The notes: generated by a model from the sequence alone, not told the origin. A DNA stretch of 64,000 nt from an uncultured Pedobacter sp. (GCF_913776295.1 NZ_CAJYOJ010000079.1:78470-142469), one strand, 5' to 3'; positions 1 through 9,319 are shown, counted from the stretch's first letter. Made by a program: numbers and translations.

Positions 1-1646
1 ACGATCAATGAATACTTCGGCTTATCAGCCGGAAAATACCCTACAAAAGAAGCCTGATATTGCTTATTAGCTTTATATCCCTTATTCGCATCAGCCACCT
101 GCGCAGTACCCGTTTTACCGGCAATCGGATACAATGGATTATAAACCACCTGTTTTCCGCTACCTTCTGTTACCACCCCTTCAAGCATTTTTTTAATTTT
201 GCTCAAGGTAACGTCCGAACAGATTTTATCATTAATTACCCTTGCTTTGAACTGCTCGATCGGATTGCCCAACCTTCTGATTTCTTTTACAAAAATCGGT
301 TGCACCATCTTGCCATTATTGGCCACCGCATTATAGAGGGTCAACATTTTTAATGGGGTTAACTGCATTTCATAACCATAAGCCATCTGGGGAAGGGTCA
401 TGTTTTTGTTCCAGCTTTTGTTTGTTTTAGGATTTTTAACCACAGGCCTGGCTTCACCAGGAATCTGCAGATCCATTTTTTGATTTAGGTGCCAATCATA
501 CAAATGATCGGTAAATTTTATCGGATCGCTACCATAATGCATGTTGATCAGCTTTGCAATTGCAGCATTGGACGATGTTTCAAATGCTTTTTTTGCGGTA
601 ACTGTTTCAATTTTAGGGTGCGAATCTGTAATCAGTTTTCCCGGAATCTGGTAATAACCGGTTCCGATCATCGTATTGGTATCAATTAGTTTATCTTCTA
701 AAAGCGCCATGTAAGAAGCAAGCTTAAAAGTAGATCCCGGATCTTGATTACCGGCAATGGCATAATTAAACTTCTCTTTATATACTCCTTCTTCTACTTT
801 AGAGAAATTGGCCACCGCCCTGATTTCGCCAGTTGCCACCTCCATTAAAATCACTGTACCGTGATCGGCCTGCGACTTAATCAGCTGCTTTTCTAATGCA
901 CTCTGAGCAAGGTCCTGCATATTCACGTCAATAGTCGAGATAATATCAGCTCCGTCCTTTGGCGCAACCTCCGCTTCTTCATTTACCGGAATATAAACCC
1001 CTCCTGCAATGCGCTGCATCAATCTTTTTCCGGTCTCGCCATTGATATATTCTTTATACGCACCTTCTAAACCTACCCCGTTTGCCACATTTTCGTTTTT
1101 ATAACCGATGGTACGGGCAGCTAGCGCCTGAAAAGGAAGAATCCGTTTATTCTGCTGCACGGCAATTAAGCCACCACTATATTTACCAATATTATAAAGC
1201 GGAAAAGTTCTGATGGTTTTGAGATCAGCATAACCTACCTTACGGTGAATCAATAAGTAACGTGCGCTATCCTGCCTGCCTTTACGCAGGTAACGGGCAT
1301 ATTCCTTAGCTGTTTTATCCTGAAAAATCTGCGATAGTTTATATCCCAGCGAATCTACTTTTTCATTAAATACCTTATCATCAGCAATGCCGCCGGCAAA
1401 CATATCCATACGCAGCTCGTATTCTGGTATCGAGGTAGCCAGCAAACTGCCATCGTTAGAATAAATATTCCCACGTGTGGCTTCTACATTTACATAGCGT
1501 GTAGAAAGACTATCGGCCATAGCCTTCCATTTTTTTCCCTGTACAAACTGCACCTGACCGAGGCGTAAAAACACCGCGAAAGCAAAAAGCACAATTAAGC
1601 CAAATGCCAGATATACACGAAGCAAGATGTTTGCTCTAATATTCAT
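1..1646 (-). CDS. ftsI: class B penicillin-binding protein, FtsI-like (3' end outside window)
   Basis: Septal peptidoglycan transpeptidase of the divisome, partial: it runs off the left edge, so only about 548 N-terminal residues are visible. There is a cytoplasmic N-terminus, one membrane anchor (about residues 8-28), then the PBP dimer and transpeptidase domains. All three penicillin-binding motifs are seen: STFK with the nucleophile near Ser305, SSN near residue 358 and KTGT near Lys511. The ATG at 1646 overlaps the 3' end of the FtsL-like gene by 11 nt, which supports translational coupling. Position after mraZ, rsmH and ftsL in a dcw-type cluster favours FtsI over an elongation PBP. A C-terminal PASTA domain, if any, would lie outside. 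Confidence 0.93.
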   Translation of the reverse strand, partial: MNIRANILLRVYLAFGLIVLFAFAVFLRLGQVQFVQGKKWKAMADSLSTRYVNVEATRGNIYSNDGSLLATSIPEYELRMDMFAGGIADDKVFNEKVDSLGYKLSQIFQDKTAKEYARYLRKGRQDSARYLLIHRKVGYADLKTIRTFPLYNIGKYSGGLIAVQQNKRILPFQALAARTIGYKNENVANGVGLEGAYKEYINGETGKRLMQRIAGGVYIPVNEEAEVAPKDGADIISTIDVNMQDLAQSALEKQLIKSQADHGTVILMEVATGEIRAVANFSKVEEGVYKEKFNYAIAGNQDPGSTFKLASYMALLEDKLIDTNTMIGTGYYQIPGKLITDSHPKIETVTAKKAFETSSNAAIAKLINMHYGSDPIKFTDHLYDWHLNQKMDLQIPGEARPVVKNPKTNKSWNKNMTLPQMAYGYEMQLTPLKMLTLYNAVANNGKMVQPIFVKEIRRLGNPIEQFKARVINDKICSDVTLSKIKKMLEGVVTEGSGKQVVYNPLYPIAGKTGTAQVADANKGYKANKQYQASFVGYFPADKPKYSLI

Positions 1647-2058
1647 CGCTTTTAACAATTATTTTTTTTGGTGGTTCAATCAGTTCTTTTATCCCAAGGG
1701 TATCTACTTTTTTAGCAACCTCTGTTAATTTACTTTTAAACATCAGGTCGGCTTTAAGTGATTTATACTCCCATCTTAATTCTTTTACTTCTTTATTTAA
1801 TTTATCAATACGACGTACATTGTTTACCGCAAAATGGCTGTTGGCGATATAAATCATCCCCAAAAAAGCCAGAAAGCACAAATATGGCAAAGCATCGGTT
1901 GCCGCCTCTTTACTTACCAATCCATCATTAAAAAGCTTGCTGATAAAAGAATTGCTATCCATTTTCTCATCAGCAGTTTTTGGCTTCTTGGGCGCAGCTT
2001 TTAATTCCGGCTCAGGTCCAGCTTCCTCTTCTTCTATCTCCTCTCTAAACCTGTTCAT
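1636..2058 (-). CDS. FtsL-like cell division protein
   Basis: Small bitopic membrane protein of 140 residues. An acidic, lysine- and proline-containing cytoplasmic N-terminus is followed by one membrane segment (about residues 57-74) and a heptad-like charged stretch (about 80-110) that looks like a short periplasmic coiled coil. Sequence similarity to FtsL is always weak. The assignment rests on size, topology and position between rsmH and ftsI, where FtsL sits in the dcw cluster. The start overlaps the end of rsmH by 4 nt and the stop overlaps ftsI, so the genes are surely co-transcribed. In the divisome it would pair with DivIC/FtsB and regulate FtsWI. Confidence 0.8.
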   Translation of the reverse strand: MNRFREEIEEEEAGPEPELKAAPKKPKTADEKMDSNSFISKLFNDGLVSKEAATDALPYLCFLAFLGMIYIANSHFAVNNVRRIDKLNKEVKELRWEYKSLKADLMFKSKLTEVAKKVDTLGIKELIEPPKKIIVKSDEY

Positions 2059-2960
2059 ATTTTTTCTGCAATTCTAAGTTTCGCACTGCGGGCACGATTG
2101 TTTTGTGCAATCTCCTCATCCGTGGCTACAATCGCTTTACGCGTAATTACATTAAAAGGCTTTTGCTGATTTCCGAAGAAATCTTTTTCTACCTCACCCT
2201 GAAATTTTCCTTTCGCCATGAAGTTTTTAACCGGCCGGTCTTCCAATGAATGATAAGACATCACCACCAAATGGCCACCTGGCTTTAACACCTCAGCCGC
2301 TTGCTGTAAAAAATCTTCAAGCACCTGGATTTCTGCATTCACTTCTATCCTAAGCGCCTGAAAAACCTGCGCCAGGTATTTATTTTCTTTACCCTTTGGG
2401 ATATAAGACGATATCGCCAATTTCAAACTATTGATATCAGTGAAAGGCCGTTCCAAACGCGAGGTCACGATAGCACGCGCTAAAGATTTTGCATTTTTAA
2501 CCTCGCCGTAAATTCCAAATATCTTGTGAAGCTTATCTTCAGAATAGGTATTCAGGATTTCAGCTGCCGTTAACTCCCGGTGCTGATCCATTCGCATATC
2601 CAAATCGGCGTTATGGCGGATGGAAAAACCACGCTCAGGCACATCAAACTGATGGGAAGAAACCCCTAAATCAGCCAGAATACCATCAACCTGCCGGAAA
2701 CCTTTCAAACGCAGATTATTCTTTAAAAAACCAAAGTTCTGGTCGATAAAAATAAATCGATCATCTGCCGGAATATTAGCCTGCGCATCCGGATCCTGAT
2801 CAAAAGCAATCAGCCTGCCTTTCGGGCCAAGATGTTTTAAAATCTCTTTCGAATGACCGCCACCACCAAAGGTTACATCAACATAAACCCCATCAGGTTT
2901 AATATTTAAACCATCAATACAAGGCCGCAACATCACAGGCACATGGTAATTATTCTCCAT
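2055..2960 (-). CDS. rsmH: 16S rRNA (cytosine-1402-N4)-methyltransferase RsmH
   Basis: SAM-dependent methyltransferase (formerly MraW) that modifies C1402 of 16S rRNA in the decoding centre. The 301-residue length fits the family. The SAM-binding loop VDVTFGGGGHS is seen near residues 27-37, the family motif ADLGVSSHQ near 96 and the C-terminal MSYHSLEDRPVKNF motif near 234. It overlaps mraZ upstream by 11 nt and the FtsL-like gene downstream by 4 nt, the usual dcw-cluster order. Nothing unusual is seen. Confidence 0.97.
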   Translation of the reverse strand: MENNYHVPVMLRPCIDGLNIKPDGVYVDVTFGGGGHSKEILKHLGPKGRLIAFDQDPDAQANIPADDRFIFIDQNFGFLKNNLRLKGFRQVDGILADLGVSSHQFDVPERGFSIRHNADLDMRMDQHRELTAAEILNTYSEDKLHKIFGIYGEVKNAKSLARAIVTSRLERPFTDINSLKLAISSYIPKGKENKYLAQVFQALRIEVNAEIQVLEDFLQQAAEVLKPGGHLVVMSYHSLEDRPVKNFMAKGKFQGEVEKDFFGNQQKPFNVITRKAIVATDEEIAQNNRARSAKLRIAEKI

Positions 2961-3417
2961 CAGCTCCTCCTTTCTTATCGCCCATCACCTTTTGAGCAAG
3001 ACTGGCGAAATTAGCCGGCACATCATCAAAAATATCTTCGTATGATTTTTTGTCCCAAACCTCAATACGATCTAACTGACAAGCCAACACCAGATCACTA
3101 CCGATACCCGCATAATCAACCAGCGATTTAGGTAAAAGCACCCGGCCGGCCGCATCAAGCGAAAGTTCGGTTGCCCCACGCGTAAAAGCCCTTACGAAAG
3201 CCCGGTTTTCCTGATCATAAATATTAAGCTTAGAAAGATCGGCCACAACAGCGTCCCAAACCTTCCTTGGATAGATAACCAGATTTTTTTCAAAACCACG
3301 GTTAATGATCAACCCTTCCTTCTCAGATTCAGGCAATTGTTTCTTAAGCGCAGCAGGCACCATAAGGCGGCCCTTTGCGTCAAGTTTACAATCGAATTCT
3401 CCTAAAAGTTGGGTCAT
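2950..3417 (-). CDS. mraZ: division/cell wall cluster transcriptional regulator MraZ
   Basis: DNA-binding protein of 155 residues with two SpoVT-AbrB-like halves: one around KLDAKGRLMVPAAL (about residues 11-24) and a second around LDAAGRVLLPKSL (about 87-99). MraZ binds short tandem boxes in front of its own operon and represses dcw transcription in other bacteria. Candidate boxes are visible 44-69 nt upstream of this start (see 3461-3486), so autoregulation is likely. It is the first gene of the minus-strand division operon. Confidence 0.96.
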   Translation of the reverse strand: MTQLLGEFDCKLDAKGRLMVPAALKKQLPESEKEGLIINRGFEKNLVIYPRKVWDAVVADLSKLNIYDQENRAFVRAFTRGATELSLDAAGRVLLPKSLVDYAGIGSDLVLACQLDRIEVWDKKSYEDIFDDVPANFASLAQKVMGDKKGGADGE

Positions 3418-3460
3418 AGTGGTATCTACACTTTTTATCTAGTGTAAAAGTAAATAGTTC

Positions 3461-3486
3461 TACCACTTTTTACCACTTTTTACCAC
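3461..3486 (-). promoter_or_regulatory. three tandem MraZ-box-like repeats upstream of mraZ
   Basis: Read on the minus strand, the hexamer GTGGTA occurs three times at exactly 10-bp spacing (3486-3481, 3476-3471, 3466-3461), with AAAA spacers between copies. MraZ boxes described elsewhere are short GTGG/TGGG-type direct repeats with the same 10-bp period, and the Mycoplasma form AAAGTG(G/T)N3 fits closely. The repeats begin 44 nt upstream of the mraZ start, so bound MraZ would overlap the promoter. Binding is inferred; the repeats are seen directly. Confidence 0.8.
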
Positions 3487-3779
3487 AAAAAAGTTTTCCA
3501 CATCTTTTTTGTTACATTGATGGCTACCAAATATAGTGACAAGAAGCACTCATACGCAATTAAAAACACATTAATAACTGATAATAAGCAGATTAAAAAC
3601 AAACGATACAAAAGTGTCACGTTCGCCCATTTTTTACATTGAAATTTAAATAATACTAAAAATGAGCATCTTAATAACTTATTGATAACAAAAATCACCT
3701 CTATTTCAATACCAAATTTAAGTGGCGCTCCTCCTATTAATACGGCTTGTTAATACGGCTTGCATTTTCTTCATTTAAA
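3487..3779. other. gene-free stretch between the dcw cluster and pgk
   Basis: AT-rich DNA with no convincing reading frame. A 72-codon minus-strand frame here is hydrophobic low-complexity sequence without a plausible start context, and I do not call it. The stretch probably carries the remainder of the mraZ promoter. TTAATACGGCTTG occurs twice almost adjacent near 3738-3766, a short tandem duplication of unknown meaning. Confidence 0.5.
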
Positions 3780-3785
3780 CAAAAA

Positions 3786-3812
3786 GGCCTTGCAGAGATC
3801 ATCTGCAAGGCC
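3786..3812 (-). terminator. intrinsic terminator of pgk
   Basis: A perfect 11-bp stem (GGCCTTGCAGA / TCTGCAAGGCC) closes a 5-nt loop. On the minus strand it is followed by a T-rich run at 3785-3778. It lies 22 nt beyond the pgk stop codon, as expected for a rho-independent terminator. Confidence 0.88.
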
Positions 3813-3833
3813 CTTTAACATGGTTGTTATTTG

Positions 3834-5027
3834 TTATTCATTAATGGCTTTAACGCCTGGCAATTCCTTACCTTCCATATACTCAAGCAGGGCACCACCA
3901 CCAGTAGAAACATAACTCACTTCATCTTCCATACCGAATTTGGCAATCGCAGCAGCTGAATCGCCACCACCAATCAAAGAAAAAGCGCCATTATCTTTGG
4001 TTGCAGCCACTACCGCATCGGCAACGGCTTTAGTACCCACCTGGAAGCTTTCCATTTCGAAAACACCCATTGGTCCATTCCATAATAAGGTTTTAGAATT
4101 CTTGATTACATCCTGAAATAGTTCAGCCGTTTTAGGACCAATATCCAAGCCCATCCAATCGGCCGGGATATGACCTGCTGCAACATCTTGTTTAGCGGCA
4201 TCGTTGGCAAATTTGTCTGCAATAACGGTATCAATTGGTAAAATCAGGTTTACGCCTTTAGCTTTCGCTTTTTCGATCAGTTCTAAAGAAAGTTCCTGTT
4301 TATCAGCCTCTAACAACGAAGTACCAATTTCTCCACCTTGTGCTTTTGCAAATGTATAGGCCATACCGCCACCAATAATCAGGTTATCAACTTTTTCCAA
4401 CAATTTCTCGATCAAAAGAATTTTATCAGATACTTTAGCACCACCCATAATTGCTGTGAAAGGTCTTTCGGCATGGTTCAGAATTTTCTCTGCATTTTCT
4501 ACTTCCGAAGCCATCAAATAACCAAAGTATTTAGCATCTGGGAAAAACTGCGCGATAATTGAAGTTGAAGCATGTGCACGGTGTGCAGTACCGAATGCAT
4601 CGTTAACATAAACATCGCCTAATTTTGATAATTTCTCTGCAAAGGCTACATCACCTTTTTCTTCTTCTTTGTAAAAACGAAGGTTTTCTAACAATAACAC
4701 TTCACCCGATTTTAAATCAGCCGCCTGTTTTACTGCACTTTCGCCAATACAATCGTCGGCAAACTTAACGTCAACACCAATAAGAGCAGATAAATCAGAT
4801 AAAATGTGTTTTAAAGAATATTTATCGGTAGGACCGTCTTTTGGGCGACCTAAATGAGACATCAAAATAACCGCGCCGCCATCTTTTAAAATTTTGCTGA
4901 TGGTAGGCAATGCAGCCCTGATCCTTTTATCATCGGTAATTTTAAATTCATCGTCTAAAGGCACGTTAAAATCAACCCTTATTAATGCTTTTTTATCTTT
5001 AAAGTCAAATTGGTCAATGGTGTTCAT
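3834..5027 (-). CDS. pgk: phosphoglycerate kinase
   Basis: Glycolytic enzyme transferring the acyl phosphate of 1,3-bisphosphoglycerate to ADP. At 397 residues it is full length. The N-terminal substrate domain has RVDFNVPLD (about 17-25) and SHLGRPK (about 57-63). The nucleotide-binding half carries GGAKVSDKI (about 195-203), GGGMAYTF (about 219-226) and the C-terminal GGGDSAAAI (about 353-361). The gene starts 6 nt after a GNAT gene on the same strand, so the two are probably co-transcribed, ending at the hairpin 3786-3812. Confidence 0.98.
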   Translation of the reverse strand: MNTIDQFDFKDKKALIRVDFNVPLDDEFKITDDKRIRAALPTISKILKDGGAVILMSHLGRPKDGPTDKYSLKHILSDLSALIGVDVKFADDCIGESAVKQAADLKSGEVLLLENLRFYKEEEKGDVAFAEKLSKLGDVYVNDAFGTAHRAHASTSIIAQFFPDAKYFGYLMASEVENAEKILNHAERPFTAIMGGAKVSDKILLIEKLLEKVDNLIIGGGMAYTFAKAQGGEIGTSLLEADKQELSLELIEKAKAKGVNLILPIDTVIADKFANDAAKQDVAAGHIPADWMGLDIGPKTAELFQDVIKNSKTLLWNGPMGVFEMESFQVGTKAVADAVVAATKDNGAFSLIGGGDSAAAIAKFGMEDEVSYVSTGGGALLEYMEGKELPGVKAINE

Positions 5028-5033
5028 GATTAA

Positions 5034-5471
5034 TTATTTTTGATTTAAGTTTAATTTCATTTCGTAATGGAAACCGATGCCAGGAATATCAAACTCCGGC
5101 GATTCGGTAGTGAAGCCGATTTTTTTATAAAAAGCTGCTGCTGTTGAGCGGGCATTGCACCATAAATAGTCGGTTTTATATTCTTTCAGATATTCGATAG
5201 CAAAGGTAACCAATGCCGCCCCGTATCCCCTGCCTTCTGCATTTGGATGTGTGGCCATTCCCCTTAACTGATAGCCTTCACCTTCTTCCGGAAAAAAATC
5301 ATTGCGCATAAATGTAGCAACAGATTTAATTTCGCCATCCTTCAAGAATCCCAGATGAAAGGTATCATAGGCCAGGTCGCCTTCAAAAACGCAAGCTTCG
5401 AGTGGTTTGCCGTTCCTTAAAACCAGGCTTCTTAAAGGTAGAACTTCTTCAGGAAGGATAAATTTGACCAT
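5034..5471 (-). CDS. GNAT family N-acetyltransferase
   Basis: Small acetyl-CoA-dependent acetyltransferase of 145 residues. The acetyl-CoA pyrophosphate loop is seen as ATHPNAEGRGYGAAL (about 72-86), matching the Q/RxxGxG/A pattern, and the C-terminal AAAFYKKIGF (about 110-119) is the conserved strand-helix ending. The substrate cannot be read from the sequence. It lies immediately upstream of pgk with a 6-nt gap. Confidence 0.9.
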   Translation of the reverse strand: MVKFILPEEVLPLRSLVLRNGKPLEACVFEGDLAYDTFHLGFLKDGEIKSVATFMRNDFFPEEGEGYQLRGMATHPNAEGRGYGAALVTFAIEYLKEYKTDYLWCNARSTAAAFYKKIGFTTESPEFDIPGIGFHYEMKLNLNQK

Positions 5472-5744
5472 CTTTTTTAATTATCATCAGCGACACCCAA
5501 CCCGGGGTATTGCCCTTACTTTCACCGGAAACGTTTGCAAAGTTAAGAAAGCAATTGAAACGCTCTAATAATAATGCCAGAAACTACTATAATTTTGGTA
5601 TAAACCCATTTCATCAAGGATTTCGAACAAACATCATAAATACATATTGCAGCAAACAGACGTACGATTTACTTGTTGATTAATAAAGTCGGCATTGATA
5701 AAGTAACTTCTGCCGGTTGATGCTATAACTAATCATTTATACAA

Positions 5745-6158
5745 GTGAGAGAAGAAAATATCAAAACAGCAGCCAGGGTATTACTTGGCGCGGGTTTAAT
5801 AACTGCCGGAATCGGCCATCTAACTTTTGCCCGCAAGCCTTTCCAGGCACAGGTACCAGATTGGGTACCGCTAAAAAAAGACGATACCGTTGTATATTCG
5901 GGTTTCGTCGAAATTGCGCTGGGCACCGCACTGGTATTGGCTCCTGAAAAGCATCAGGCGTTGATTGGCAAAATTGCCGCAGGCTTATTTGTTGGCGTTT
6001 TCCCAGGGAATATAGCTCAGTACAAACATAAGCGCAGCGCATTCGGGCTTAATACAGACAGTAAGCGCCTGTTACGCTTATTTTTTCAGCCTATGCTTGT
6101 TTATTGGGCGTTAAAATCAACTCAAAGGCCATCGATTAATTTACAGAAAGCGCACTGA
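5745..6158 (+). CDS. DoxX-like integral membrane protein
   Basis: Membrane protein of 137 residues with about four hydrophobic segments. The early ARVLLGAGLITAGIGHLTFA segment followed by a conserved-looking QVPDWVP and a second segment VEIALGTALVLAP resembles the DoxX-like family of small quinone- or stress-associated membrane proteins. Its exact role is unknown. I chose the GTG at 5745 because it is the only start preserving the first membrane segment. It converges with gap and overlaps its 3' end by 23 nt. Confidence 0.75.
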   Translation: MREENIKTAARVLLGAGLITAGIGHLTFARKPFQAQVPDWVPLKKDDTVVYSGFVEIALGTALVLAPEKHQALIGKIAAGLFVGVFPGNIAQYKHKRSAFGLNTDSKRLLRLFFQPMLVYWALKSTQRPSINLQKAH

Positions 6159-7131
6159 TTTTTTTCACCACATCGATTAAACGACTGCTATAACCGTATT
6201 CATTATCATACCAACCCACCACTTTAACCAGATCACCAACAATTGAGGTTAATAGCGAATCGAATATGCAAGAATGAGGATTATCAATAATATCGATAGA
6301 AACAATGGGATCTTCTGTGAACTGAAGAAGACCTTTCAATTCATTTTCGGCAGCATATTTAAAAGCTGAATTAATTTCTTCGATGGTGGCTTTTTTCTTT
6401 AACAGACAGGTAAAATCGGTTAAAGATCCGTTTAAAACCGGAACCCTGATTCCTGCGCCACCCAAACGGCCATCTAATTCGGGAAAAATATGGGTGATGG
6501 CTTTTGCTGCGCCCGTTGTAGTAGGGATGATGGAAGATGAGGCTGCCCTTGCCCTACGCAAATCTTTGTGGTTGGCATCATGCAGATTCTGATCGCCGGT
6601 CATGGAGTGGATGGTCGTAATATAACCCTCTTCTACGCCCCAGTTATCGTTCAAAATTTTAATCATCGGGGCAATATTATTGGTTGTACAGCTTGCGTTC
6701 GACAATATTGTACTGGTTAAATCAATGTGATCGTCATTTACGCCCAATACTACCATCGGAATATCATCGGCAGCCGGGGCAGAAATCAGTACCTGTTTCG
6801 CACCTGAAGCAATATGTTTTTCGGCTGACGATCTGGTCAGGTTTCTGCCTGTACAGTCAATAACCAGATCAACACGCAATGCCGCCCATGGCAATTCATC
6901 AGCCGATGCAATTGCAAAAACCGGAATCGACAGGTCATCAATCGCCAGCACATCGGGCTTAGCAGAAACATGGCCTGCAAAAATACCATGAACACTATCA
7001 TATTTAAACAAATGTGCCATTGTTCTGGCATCTGCCAGATCGTTAATGGCCACTACCTCAAAACCTTCGGCCATTGCCAAGCGTAAAAATGTTCTTCCTA
7101 TTCTACCAAAACCATTTATTGCCAGCCTCAT
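6136..7131 (-). CDS. gap: type I glyceraldehyde-3-phosphate dehydrogenase
   Basis: NAD-dependent glycolytic dehydrogenase of 331 residues. The Rossmann motif INGFGRIGR (5-13) is followed by IND at 29-31, a pattern favouring NAD. The catalytic Cys148 lies in SNASCTTN, and WYDNEYGYSSRL near the C-terminus is the family signature. The usual second cysteine four residues after the nucleophile (SCTTNC) is Asn here (SCTTNN). That residue is conserved in many GAPDHs but is not catalytic. The 3' end overlaps the converging DoxX-like gene by 23 nt. Confidence 0.95.
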   Translation of the reverse strand: MRLAINGFGRIGRTFLRLAMAEGFEVVAINDLADARTMAHLFKYDSVHGIFAGHVSAKPDVLAIDDLSIPVFAIASADELPWAALRVDLVIDCTGRNLTRSSAEKHIASGAKQVLISAPAADDIPMVVLGVNDDHIDLTSTILSNASCTTNNIAPMIKILNDNWGVEEGYITTIHSMTGDQNLHDANHKDLRRARAASSSIIPTTTGAAKAITHIFPELDGRLGGAGIRVPVLNGSLTDFTCLLKKKATIEEINSAFKYAAENELKGLLQFTEDPIVSIDIIDNPHSCIFDSLLTSIVGDLVKVVGWYDNEYGYSSRLIDVVKKISALSVN

Positions 7132-7251
7132 GATTATAAAAAATTAGAGCGCAAAATTAGTATTAATTTGCCATTATGAAAGTGGGTATGTCAGAAGATG
7201 GAGATGGGATGATAATAATAAGCAGCCAGGCAGCAACTACTTACATTCTGT

Positions 7252-8349
7252 TTAGGCAGAACCCGAAATTAACGACTTTTTCTTTTTTTGCAGGATTAAG
7301 GTAAGTAACGTATTAAACATTACACAAAGACCAATGATGAGAAAAATGAGCATAAAATTCCCAAAATGCTGGAGCACAATCGTAGATGCAATAATGGCAA
7401 GGTTAAATGCAGCAGTAGAAAGTACGATCCAGCTGGGCTTAAGTCCCAATCGCTCTAAACGATGATGGATATGGTTGCGGTCTCCTTTAAAAGGCGAACG
7501 CCCCTTTAGAATACGAATGGTAAATACCCTTAAAGAGTCGAAGATCGGTACAATGAGTATAGCTACTGCTATTGCAGGTGCCGAATAAAAGGCCGGTTTA
7601 CTTCCCGGCGTAAATTTATTGAACTCGATAAACTTAATGGCCAGTGCAGCAGAAATAAGCCCGATAATAAGTGCGCCGGTATCGCCCATAAATATTTTGG
7701 CAGGAAACCAATTGTACTTTAAAAAGCCTGCAATAGCACCAGCAAGGGCAAAGGCAATAAATGCATAGGCAACCTCCCCCATCGATGAAAACAAAACGCC
7801 GAATATCAGACTTGTTAATATGCCAATTCCGCCCGCCAAACCATCTATGCCATCAATCAGATTAAAGGCATTATTTAGGAAAATAATCAACGCAATCGAA
7901 AAAAGACTTCCCCACAGCGGCACCATATCGCCTATGCCCAATACCCCGTACAAGCTTGTTAAACGAAAAGCACCAAAAAATACCAGAATAAAGGCTACTA
8001 CAATTTGTAGCGTAAATTTTGTATTGGTGTTGGTGCCGTAAACATCGTCTTTTAGCCCAAGCGCCGAGAGGATGATACAGCTTGCGATTAAAAAATTGGC
8101 CTCTTTAAAATTGATTATGGCTGAAAAAAGCAGGATGCTCACCGTAAAGCTACCTACAATAGCCAGGCCACCTAAACGGGATATATTCCGTTTATGGCTT
8201 TTACGGTAAAGATCGTTTTTATCAAAAAGACCATATTTCAGCGAAGTATAAATTATACTTGGAATACTGATAACCACAATGGAAAAGGCCAGAATAAATA
8301 TGGCTGTATAGAAGTAGTGTGGGTTTGTATTCAGAATATTCTTAAGCAA
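7252..8349 (-). CDS. WecA/TagO-like undecaprenyl-phosphate sugar-1-phosphate transferase
   Basis: Polytopic membrane enzyme of 365 residues in the MraY/WecA superfamily. It would load the first sugar phosphate (often GlcNAc-1-P) onto undecaprenyl phosphate and so start repeat-unit assembly. About ten membrane segments are visible. Family motifs are LKDDVYG (about 99-105), NAFNLIDGIDGLAGG (about 160-174), the Mg-binding FMGDTGA (about 220-226) and the cytoplasmic HIHHRL (about 292-297), which marks the WecA/TagO/WbpL branch rather than MraY. It lies divergent from the main polysaccharide operon, of which it is the probable initiating enzyme. Confidence 0.9.
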   Translation of the reverse strand: MLKNILNTNPHYFYTAIFILAFSIVVISIPSIIYTSLKYGLFDKNDLYRKSHKRNISRLGGLAIVGSFTVSILLFSAIINFKEANFLIASCIILSALGLKDDVYGTNTNTKFTLQIVVAFILVFFGAFRLTSLYGVLGIGDMVPLWGSLFSIALIIFLNNAFNLIDGIDGLAGGIGILTSLIFGVLFSSMGEVAYAFIAFALAGAIAGFLKYNWFPAKIFMGDTGALIIGLISAALAIKFIEFNKFTPGSKPAFYSAPAIAVAILIVPIFDSLRVFTIRILKGRSPFKGDRNHIHHRLERLGLKPSWIVLSTAAFNLAIIASTIVLQHFGNFMLIFLIIGLCVMFNTLLTLILQKKKKSLISGSA

Positions 8350-8458
8350 AACGTTATGACTTGGTAAACAAATATAAACAATGTACCCATAAAAATCAGT
8401 GTTGACAGATCTTTAACTTGACATAAATCAACGATATGGAAGAGGTCCTCAATAAAGA

Positions 8459-9199
8459 TTAAAACTGGCTGATTTTGCTCAACTTTTTCCTCATCACAGC
8501 GAAAAGCGGATAAGGAATTTTATTTCTTTTAAGGGCCTTATAATCATTAACAAAGGCAGCTAACCTGCTCCTTAAAGAATGGTTACTTATACCACCTGTA
8601 CGCATGTTTACCATTAAGATTGGCAAATATACCGCCAAGATTTTATGGGTAAAAAAGTATCTTAAGATTAATTCATAATCTGCGGCGGTACCTAAATCCA
8701 GGGCATAATCTCCATTTACCCCAAACAACGATCTTTTCAGATAAAGAGTGGGGTGAGCGGGCATCCAGCCTTTTTTAAGATCTGCATAGGTATTCTGTTT
8801 TGATTTCCACGTTCTGATAATGCTATTTGCGGTAGGATGGATGTAATTGAGGTCGCCATAAAGTCCATCTATCTCTGGCCGGTCGATAAAGGTTTTGGCT
8901 ACAGCTGCCAGTACATGGGCATCAGCAAACAGATCATCGGCATTTAAAATCCCAACCACCTCTCCTGTTGCATTCCGGATTCCTTTATTTATGGCATCAT
9001 ATAAACCCTTATCTTTTTCTGAAACGAAGTAATCAATGACAGATCGGTTTTCCTGGATAATCTGCAATGTCCCGTCTGTCGAGCCTCCATCAATTACAAT
9101 ATATTCTATATCAGTATAGGTTTGTTCCTTTACAGAATTAAAACATTCCTGCAAATAGGTTTCTGCATTGTAAACAACTGTAATAAGGGATATTTTCAT
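8459..9199 (-). CDS. GT2 family glycosyltransferase
   Basis: Cytoplasmic glycosyltransferase of 246 residues with a GT-A fold. The N-terminal strand SLITVVYNAE (3-12), VIDGGSTDGT (35-44) and the metal/sugar-nucleotide motif NADD (about 86-89) are typical of WcaA-like GT2 enzymes. The sugar donor and acceptor cannot be inferred. It precedes the WecA-like gene on the same strand with a 109-nt gap, so the two may be co-transcribed. Confidence 0.9.
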   Translation of the reverse strand: MKISLITVVYNAETYLQECFNSVKEQTYTDIEYIVIDGGSTDGTLQIIQENRSVIDYFVSEKDKGLYDAINKGIRNATGEVVGILNADDLFADAHVLAAVAKTFIDRPEIDGLYGDLNYIHPTANSIIRTWKSKQNTYADLKKGWMPAHPTLYLKRSLFGVNGDYALDLGTAADYELILRYFFTHKILAVYLPILMVNMRTGGISNHSLRSRLAAFVNDYKALKRNKIPYPLFAVMRKKLSKISQF

Positions 9200-9319
9200 G
9201 ATTAACCAGGATTTGCAGTGCTTTCAGGATCAAAAATCTAAACCCCGGTAAATATAAAAATTAAGGGACAATACGCAGAGATAATCTGTAGGAAAGCACT
9301 AAATAAAACAGCCTAAAGT

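Noticed and set aside
3480..3698. 72-codon minus-strand frame upstream of mraZ
   Set aside because: Low-complexity hydrophobic translation, overlaps the MraZ-box region, and has no domain or family-like sequence.
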